Source of the DNA: JAUASW01 sp036880965
Lineage (GTDB): Bacteria; Pseudomonadota; Gammaproteobacteria; Burkholderiales; Burkholderiaceae_C
NCBI RefSeq assembly: GCF_036880965.1
Contig: NZ_JBAJMV010000004.1
Location: 372,001-436,000, forward strand
Length of the DNA stretch: 64,000 nucleotides
Reading direction: 5' to 3'
Part shown: in pieces, positions 58,288 to 64,000 of the stretch
Layout of the letters: every line of letters starts with the position of its first letter
Position numbering within the stretch: the stretch's first letter is position 1
The notes under the pieces: generated by a model
Databases searched by the model: none
What the model saw: the letters and a program-made list of their open reading frames with translations, nothing else
What the model was told of the DNA's origin: nothing
Position numbers and translations under genes: made by a program

Positions 58288-60948
58288 ATGAGCATCCGCA
58301 ATCTGGACAAGCTGCTGAATCCCGCCTCCGTGGCCGTGGCCGGTGCCTCCGACCGGCCCGGCAGCGTGGGCACCACCGTCTGGCAGCAGTTGCTGGGCGC
58401 TGGCTTTGCGGGGCCGGTGTATGCCATCAACCGCCATCATGAGCAGTTGAACGGCCAGCCCGTCTATGCCCGAGCCGAGGACTTGCCATCGGCCCCGGAC
58501 CTGGCGGTGATCTGCACGCCGCCCGACAGCGTGGCAGGGCTGATCACCGAGTTCGGTCGGCGGGGCACCCGCGCCGCCATCGTGATGACAGCCGGGCTGA
58601 CGAGCGCCCAGCGCAGCGCCATGCTGGAGGCGGCGCGCCCCTGGCTGCTGCGCGTGCTCGGCCCCAACTGCCTGGGCCTGATGTCTCCACATCTGCGCCT
58701 CAACGCCAGTTTTGCCCACACCGATGCGCTGGCGGGCGAGATCGCCTTCATCTCGCAGTCGGGCGCACTTGTCACGGCCATGCTGGACTGGGCCAAGTCG
58801 CGCGAAATCGGCTTCTCGCACCTGGTGTCGCTGGGCGAGCATGCCGACGTTGACTTCGGCGATCTGCTCGACCATCTGGCCAGCGACGCGGGCACTCGCG
58901 CCATCCTGCTCTACATCGAATCGATCGAGGCACCGCGCAAGTTCATATCGGCGGCGCGGGCTGCGGCGCGCAACAAGCCGGTGATCGTCGTCAAGGCCGG
59001 TCGCGCCGGCCATGGCGTGCAGGCGGCGGCCTCGCACACGCGGGCCATGGCGGCATCCGACGTGGTCTTCGATGCGGCGATCCGGCGCGCTGGCATGCTG
59101 CGCGTTGACCGGCTCCAGGAGCTCTTCACGGCAGCGGCCACGCTGGCCCACCTGCGCGACAGCGCCGGCAGCGTGCTGACGATCATGACCAATGGCGGCG
59201 GGGCTGGCGTGCTGGCTGCAGATGCAGCGGCGCTGGCCAAGGTGCCCATGCATGGGCTCGACGATGCGATGCTGGCACGACTCGATGCGAAGCTGCCAGC
59301 CACCTGGTCGCGGGCCAACCCGATCGACATCATCGGCGACGCGCCGATACAGCGTTACGTCGACACGCTGCAAGCCCTGATCGATGACCCAGACAGCGGC
59401 ACCATCCTGTTCATGCATGCGCCCACCGCCATCGTGCGCAGCGAAGACATTGCGACGGCATGCGCGCCGCTGGCCGGCGCAGCGCGGCACCGCATGATGG
59501 CCTGCTGGCTTGGTGGCGACTCGGTGATCCGGGCCCGCGAGACCTTCAACGCGGCCGGTCTGGCCGACTACGAAACGCCCGAGGAGGCCGTGCAGGCCTG
59601 TGCGATGCTGGCCAGCTATCGCCACAACCAGGCTCTGCTGGAGCAGGTGCCCAGCGCCAGCGAAGGACCGCCGCCCCGGCTTGCCGATGCCCGCCGCGTG
59701 ATCGACCGCGCGCTGGCCGAGGGCCGCGAGATGCTCGACGAGACCGAAGCCAAGGCCGTGTTGCAGGCCTATGGCGTGCCAGTGGTCGAGACCCGCGCCG
59801 TGGGCCTGGAGGCCGCTGAAGTGCTGGCTGCAGCCGCCGCCATCGGCTATCCGCTGGCGCTCAAGCTGCGTTCGCCCGACATCGTCCACAAGAGCGACTG
59901 CGGTGCGGTGGCGCTGGATCTGGCTGACGAGGCCTCCTTGCTGCGCGCTCGCCTGGCGATGCTGGCGCAGGTGAGCGGCGCCATGCCCGCGGCGCGCCTG
60001 ACGGGCTTCTCGGTCCAGTCCATGGCCAGCCGGCCGCATGCCAGCGAGCTGATCATCGGCGCCAGCGTGGACCCGATGTTCGGCCCCATCGTCCTGTTCG
60101 GTGAAGGCGGCACGGCGGTGGAGGTCCTGGCCGACCGGGCCATCGGCCTCCCACCTTTGAATCGGGTACTGGCCGGCGACATGGTGGCCCGCACCCGCGT
60201 GGCGCGAAGGCTGGCCGGCTATCGCGACCATGCGCCCGCCCGGCTCGATGCCATCAGCGATGTACTGATCGCCGTGGGGCAGATGGCGGCCGACCTGCCC
60301 GAGCTGGCCGAACTTGACATCAACCCGCTGTGGGCCGACGAAGAGGGCGTGCTGGCCCTGGATGCACGCATCCGCCTCGACGCGCGCGGCCCGGCAGGCA
60401 TGGCGCACTTCGCCATCCTCCCCTATCCGGCCAAGCTGGCCGAGACCGTCGACTGGAGAGGTGAGGCCCTGCTGCTGCGCCCGATCAGGCCGGAGGACGG
60501 ACCGGCGCACAAGGCCTTTGTGTGCAAGCTCGAGGTCGAGGACCTGCGGCTGCGCTTCTTCAGCTCGCGCCGCGAGCTGCCGGCGAGCCAGCAGGCGCGT
60601 CTGGTGCAGATCGACTATGCGCGCGAGATGGCGTTCATCGCCATGCGCAGCGAAGTCGATGGCTCATCGACGGTGCTGGGTGTCGTGCGCGCCGTGACCG
60701 ACCCAGACAACGAGGCTGCCGAGTTCGCCATCATCGTGCGCTCCGATCTCAAGGGCCTGGGCCTGGGCCGCATCCTGATGGACAAGCTGCTGCGCTTTCT
60801 GGCGGCCCAGGGCACGCGGAAGCTGGAATGCGATGTGCTGCGCGAGAACGAGCCCATGCTGCGCCTGGCACGCCACCTTGGCATGGAGCAGGTGGCCTCG
60901 TTGTCAGGCGGTGGCGCATTGCATTTCCGTAAGCTGCTGCATCCCTAG
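58288..60948 (+). CDS. Pat-type fusion: ADP-forming acyl-CoA synthetase-like domain plus GNAT acetyltransferase
   Basis: This encodes 886 residues. Domain order: CoA-binding Rossmann (about 8-110, LNPASVAVAGASDRPGSVG), ligase-CoA (about 150-290), a second ligase part, ATP-grasp (about 475-690, ALKLRSPDIVHKSDCGAVALDL, FGEGGTAVEVL) and C-terminal GNAT (about 720-885, GEALLLRPIRPEDGP, RSDLKGLGLGRILMDKLLRFL). This is the layout of protein lysine acetyltransferase Pat/PatZ, which acetylates and inactivates AMP-forming acyl-CoA synthetases. In Pat the synthetase-like domain lost ligase chemistry and acts as a regulator. It stands alone on the plus strand. Confidence 0.92.
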   Translation: MSIRNLDKLLNPASVAVAGASDRPGSVGTTVWQQLLGAGFAGPVYAINRHHEQLNGQPVYARAEDLPSAPDLAVICTPPDSVAGLITEFGRRGTRAAIVMTAGLTSAQRSAMLEAARPWLLRVLGPNCLGLMSPHLRLNASFAHTDALAGEIAFISQSGALVTAMLDWAKSREIGFSHLVSLGEHADVDFGDLLDHLASDAGTRAILLYIESIEAPRKFISAARAAARNKPVIVVKAGRAGHGVQAAASHTRAMAASDVVFDAAIRRAGMLRVDRLQELFTAAATLAHLRDSAGSVLTIMTNGGGAGVLAADAAALAKVPMHGLDDAMLARLDAKLPATWSRANPIDIIGDAPIQRYVDTLQALIDDPDSGTILFMHAPTAIVRSEDIATACAPLAGAARHRMMACWLGGDSVIRARETFNAAGLADYETPEEAVQACAMLASYRHNQALLEQVPSASEGPPPRLADARRVIDRALAEGREMLDETEAKAVLQAYGVPVVETRAVGLEAAEVLAAAAAIGYPLALKLRSPDIVHKSDCGAVALDLADEASLLRARLAMLAQVSGAMPAARLTGFSVQSMASRPHASELIIGASVDPMFGPIVLFGEGGTAVEVLADRAIGLPPLNRVLAGDMVARTRVARRLAGYRDHAPARLDAISDVLIAVGQMAADLPELAELDINPLWADEEGVLALDARIRLDARGPAGMAHFAILPYPAKLAETVDWRGEALLLRPIRPEDGPAHKAFVCKLEVEDLRLRFFSSRRELPASQQARLVQIDYAREMAFIAMRSEVDGSSTVLGVVRAVTDPDNEAAEFAIIVRSDLKGLGLGRILMDKLLRFLAAQGTRKLECDVLRENEPMLRLARHLGMEQVASLSGGGALHFRKLLHP

Positions 60949-61051
60949 ACCGTGGACATTCGAACCATGTCGCCACAGCCACATCCGGCCGATGACGCAT
61001 CCAGAAGATCGTGAAGAACGCGCACCGCATCAAGCCCTCGGAGCTGTCCTG

Positions 61052-61487
61052 TTGAAAGCGCTGGACCGCAAGCTGCTGCGTGACTTGCGCCTGTGTGGAG
61101 CCAGGCGCTGACGATTGCGCTGGTGGTGGTCAGCGGCATCGGCGGCTTTGTCACCAGCCTGTCTGCGGTCGATTCACTGGCGCAGGCCCGCGACGACTTC
61201 TATGCGCAGGGGCGCATTGCCGATGTGTTCGCCAGTCTCAAGCGCGCGCCCGATGCAGTGGCCGCGCAGCTGCGCGAGCTTCCCGGCGTGGCCGATGTGC
61301 AGACGACCACCGTGTTCGTGGCCGACGCCGGGCGCGCACGGCTCACCCGCGTGGTGCTGGCAGCCCGCAACGGCAGTTCGGCCTGGTTGCGCGAAGGTGT
61401 GAAAGCGGGCGCGCGGGTGATCATGTACCCGGGCGCAGCGGTCGTCGACGGCGCGCGGATACGCGAGCGCAGGGTCTGCGCGTCTAG
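61052..61487 (+). pseudogene. Relic of an ABC efflux operon: permease N-terminus fused to adaptor C-terminus
   Basis: From TTG 61052 (GGAG eight bases before) the frame reads KALDRKLLRDLRL and ends at TGA near 61116; one base is missing around 61091-61095, and the +1 frame continues as WSQALTIALVVVSGIGGFVTSLSAVDSLAQARDDFY, the first helix of MacB/FtsX-type permeases. After LPGVADVQTT the sequence changes to TVFVADAGRARLTRVVLAARNG and LREGVKAGARVIMYPGAAVVDGARIRER, which looks like the C-terminus of a HlyD-type adaptor. A deletion joining the two genes near 61300-61315 is the simplest reading. The fused frame has no proper stop and runs on antisense into the universal stress gene. Confidence 0.65.
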
Positions 61488-61942
61488 GCGGCGTCCGGTG
61501 CCGGCACACGCACCATCAGCACGGGCACTGAACTGCCGCGCAACACCAGTTCGGCGTCACTGCCCATCAACAGGCGGCTCATGCCTCGCCGTCCGTGCGT
61601 GCCCAGCACGATCAGGTCGCATTGCTCCTTGGTGGCTTCATCAACGATCACGTTTGCAGCGCGCTCGCCGATGCCTTCGCGCAGCTGGGAAGAGACCTGC
61701 ACGCCCTGCCTCTTGCATTGCTCGGCCGCCTTGCTGAGCAAGGCCAATCCTTGCTGACGAAGCACGTCCATCGATTGCAGGAAGGCCGCAGCGCTGGCAT
61801 GTTCGGCATACATGGGATAGGCATCGATCACATGCAGCAGGCGCAGACCGGCGTCCAGCGGAATCGCCAGGCTGATCGCTTCCTGCAAGCCACGTTCGGC
61901 GGTAGCGCTGCCGTCCAGCGGCACGAGAATCAGCTTGTACAT
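61484..61942 (-). CDS. Universal stress protein (UspA family)
   Basis: This encodes 152 residues from ATG 61942 with an AGGAGG ribosome site. The fold starts KLILVPLDGSATAERGLQEAI and ends with the ATP-binding motif G-x2-G-x9-GS (GTHGRRGMSRLLMGSDAELVLR), so it is the nucleotide-binding kind. The Cys in EQCKRQG is not conserved. UspA proteins rise in stationary phase and stress; there is no hint of a specific partner. It is divergent from the phosphofructokinase gene. Confidence 0.92.
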   Translation of the reverse strand: MYKLILVPLDGSATAERGLQEAISLAIPLDAGLRLLHVIDAYPMYAEHASAAAFLQSMDVLRQQGLALLSKAAEQCKRQGVQVSSQLREGIGERAANVIVDEATKEQCDLIVLGTHGRRGMSRLLMGSDAELVLRGSSVPVLMVRVPAPDAA

Positions 61943-62210
61943 GGAGCCTCCTGCGAGCTGCTGCCCGTGCTTGACGCTCCCATGCTGGGCGCAGCACGGC
62001 GTGCGCAGCTTGCGCTGCGTCAAGCAAGAAGCATCCGGTTCACCGCGGGCCGAAGCAGGAGGCCACTCGCCTGCGTGGCGCTTGGCATGAAGCGTCGCGA
62101 CGGCGTCAATGAAAGGCAACTCCTTGGCGGGCACTGCATCTTTCTGGGCTGTTGAATGCGCTTGGTGGAGTAGCATTCAGCGGCGCAACCTCCCAGCCGC
62201 AGTTCGACGA

Positions 62211-63332
62211 ATGCCCGCCAAAAGCCCCTCCCCCATTCGCCGGATCGCTATCACCACAGGAGGTGGCGACGCGCCGGGCTTGAATTCGGTCATCTACGCC
62301 GTGACGCGCGCTGCCGAGCATCAAGGCTGGGACTGCCTGGGCATCCGTGACGGCTATGACGGGTTGCTGCGCCCCGAGCGCTTTCCAGGTGGCGGCTGCA
62401 TGCCGCTCACGGCGGAACGCGTGGAAGGCATCGCCGGCCTGGGCGGCACCCTGCTGGGATCCACCAACAAGGGCGATCCGTTTGCCTTTCCGACACCTCA
62501 GGCCGATGGCGGCATGCTGCTTTGCGACCGTTCCCAGGACGTGCTTGACGCCCTCGCCCATGAAGGTGTGGATGCCCTTGTCGCAGTGGGCGGCGATGGA
62601 TCGCTGGCCATTGCCCACCGCTTCGCCCAACGCGGCCTCAAGGTCGTGGGCTTGCCCAAGACCATAGACAACGACCTGGCCCACACGGCCACGACCTTCG
62701 GTTTCGACACGGCCGTCGATTTCGCGACGGACTGCATCGACCGCTTGCACACGACGGCCGCCAGCCACCATCGCATTCTCGTTGTCGAAGTGATGGGGCG
62801 TTACGCGGGCTGGATCGCCCTGCATGCCGGCCTCGCCGGAGGCGCTCACGTCATTCTGCTGCCCGAGCTGCCCTTCAATCTTGACATCGTGGCCGACCTG
62901 ATCCGGCGGCGCGACGCGCGAGGCATGGCTTACTCCATCGTCGTCGTCGCAGAAGGCGCGCGCCAGTTGGGCGGCAAACGGATGGTGGTCGCACCGGCCG
63001 GGGCCGGCCATGCCGAGAGACTCGGCGGCGTGGGCGAGCAGGTCACCACCGAGCTCGCTCAACTGACCGGCAAGGATTCGCGCTGTGTCGTGCTTGGGCA
63101 TCTCCTGCGCGGAGGCAGTCCGACCGCGTTCGATCGTGTGGCTGCGCTGCGTTTTGGCACCGCTGCCGTGCGGAGCCTGGCAGCAGGACAGAGCGACATC
63201 ATGGTGGCACTTGATGGCAATGAGGTCCGTGCCGTGCCGCTGGCCGAAGTGGCCGGCCGCATGAAAGTGGTCCCCGTGGATGGGGACACCGTCGCCACGG
63301 CCCGCGCACTGGGCATCTGCCTCGGAGCTTGA
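62211..63332 (+). CDS. 6-phosphofructokinase with mixed ATP/PPi signature
   Basis: This encodes 373 residues from ATG 62211. Family segments: ITTGGGDAPGLNSV, AVGGDGSLAIAHRF, PKTIDNDLAHT, VVEVMGRYAGWIALHAG and the late LGHLLRGGSPTAFDR. The nucleotide loop reads GGDG, with Gly130 in the place of Gly104 of E. coli PfkA, which fits ATP; the active-site Lys150 in PKTIDND is the residue usual for PPi-dependent enzymes (Gly124 in PfkA). Gly-plus-Lys is known from ATP-dependent enzymes such as those of trypanosomatids, so ATP is favoured. Asp153 is the likely base. It makes fructose 1,6-bisphosphate, linking the mannose route of region 4 to glycolysis. Confidence 0.88.
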   Translation: MPAKSPSPIRRIAITTGGGDAPGLNSVIYAVTRAAEHQGWDCLGIRDGYDGLLRPERFPGGGCMPLTAERVEGIAGLGGTLLGSTNKGDPFAFPTPQADGGMLLCDRSQDVLDALAHEGVDALVAVGGDGSLAIAHRFAQRGLKVVGLPKTIDNDLAHTATTFGFDTAVDFATDCIDRLHTTAASHHRILVVEVMGRYAGWIALHAGLAGGAHVILLPELPFNLDIVADLIRRRDARGMAYSIVVVAEGARQLGGKRMVVAPAGAGHAERLGGVGEQVTTELAQLTGKDSRCVVLGHLLRGGSPTAFDRVAALRFGTAAVRSLAAGQSDIMVALDGNEVRAVPLAEVAGRMKVVPVDGDTVATARALGICLGA

Positions 63333-63381
63333 CGGAAGCTCCAGGTGAATGCAAAGACAGCAAGCTCAAGCCTGAAGTCGA

Positions 63382-63407
63382 GGTCTTTGTCCGTACGGTG
63401 AAAGACC
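63382..63407. terminator. Bidirectional terminator candidate between phosphofructokinase and glmS
   Basis: A 26-bp imperfect palindrome has outer arms GGTCTTT and AAAGACC (7 bp) and an inner CCGTACGG, with only one mismatched step (GT against TG) on each side. It lies between two convergent genes, 49 bp after the kinase stop and 18 bp before the glmS stop. A short A/T-rich flank (CAATCTGAAAAG) follows. It could end transcripts from both sides. Confidence 0.55.
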
Positions 63408-63424
63408 CAATCTGAAAAGACGCG

Positions 63425-64000
<576 letters not shown>

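Noticed and set aside
58279..60510. 743-codon minus-strand open frame
   Set aside because: It is antisense to the Pat-type gene, whose domains are unmistakable.

Overview
The window is a stretch of high-GC Gram-negative chromosome. Long antisense open frames, abundant overlapping stop/start codons, two large TonB-dependent receptors, and several gene families common in Burkholderiales (DUF2789, DUF1003, DUF2938, DUF2798, DUF2256/cryptochrome-like photolyase, MlrC-like M81) suggest a free-living betaproteobacterium of the Roseateles/Paucibacter/Rubrivivax type. That placement is inference; there is no rRNA marker. I saw no tRNA, rRNA, insertion sequence, prophage or CRISPR array.

Region 1 (1-12.8 kb) is mixed core and housekeeping. 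It holds a partial hydrolase-like gene with an in-frame amber codon, a small lipoprotein, chromate transporter chrA, a possibly frameshifted hypothetical, a secreted protein-DUF1003-fumC-DUF2789 gene set, a tiny collagen-like lipoprotein, a PRC-barrel protein, a Tat-type amidase, a MerR-controlled DUF2938-flavodoxin-DUF2798 operon with a textbook 19-bp-spacer promoter, an M28 peptidase and free methionine-R-sulfoxide reductase.

Region 2 (12.8-23 kb) looks like a peptide catabolism locus. A TonB receptor, a beta-lactamase-fold serine hydrolase and an M81 (MlrC-type) metallopeptidase form one operon. Beside it lie an XRE-cupin regulator, a POT oligopeptide transporter, a DAO-family FAD oxidoreductase and a dipeptide epimerase. 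Inverted repeats built from TTCCAA/TTGGAA sit at both promoter regions, so the regulator probably controls the whole block. The set resembles mlrB, mlrC and mlrD of microcystin degraders but has no mlrA.

Region 3 (23-30.7 kb) has a MacAB-like ABC export operon (adaptor, ATPase, two permeases) and a lipocalin-DUF2256-FeS photolyase operon.

Region 4 (30.7-54.2 kb) is a mannosyl-glycan utilisation locus in two blocks. The first is lacI-AGE isomerase-PfkB kinase-GH47-GH92-MFS. The second is TonB receptor-flavin halogenase-like protein-GH2 beta-mannosidase, divergent from a ROK kinase-cutC pair. Four copies of an 11-bp palindrome (consensus GTTTANTAAAC), two per block, mark the likely LacI operators. 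The chemistry fits high-mannose N-glycan breakdown to mannose, then fructose, then fructose 6-phosphate. Between the blocks lie a TPR-membrane protein-LytS/LytTR operon and an esterase-membrane protein pair.

Region 5 (54.2-64 kb) has a PAS-GGDEF-EAL protein, a DksA/TraR-like protein, a CapV-like patatin, a Pat-type acyl-CoA synthetase/GNAT fusion, the fused relic of a deleted ABC efflux operon, a universal stress protein, a phosphofructokinase with a mixed active-site signature, and the 3' part of glmS, separated from the kinase gene by a bidirectional terminator candidate.
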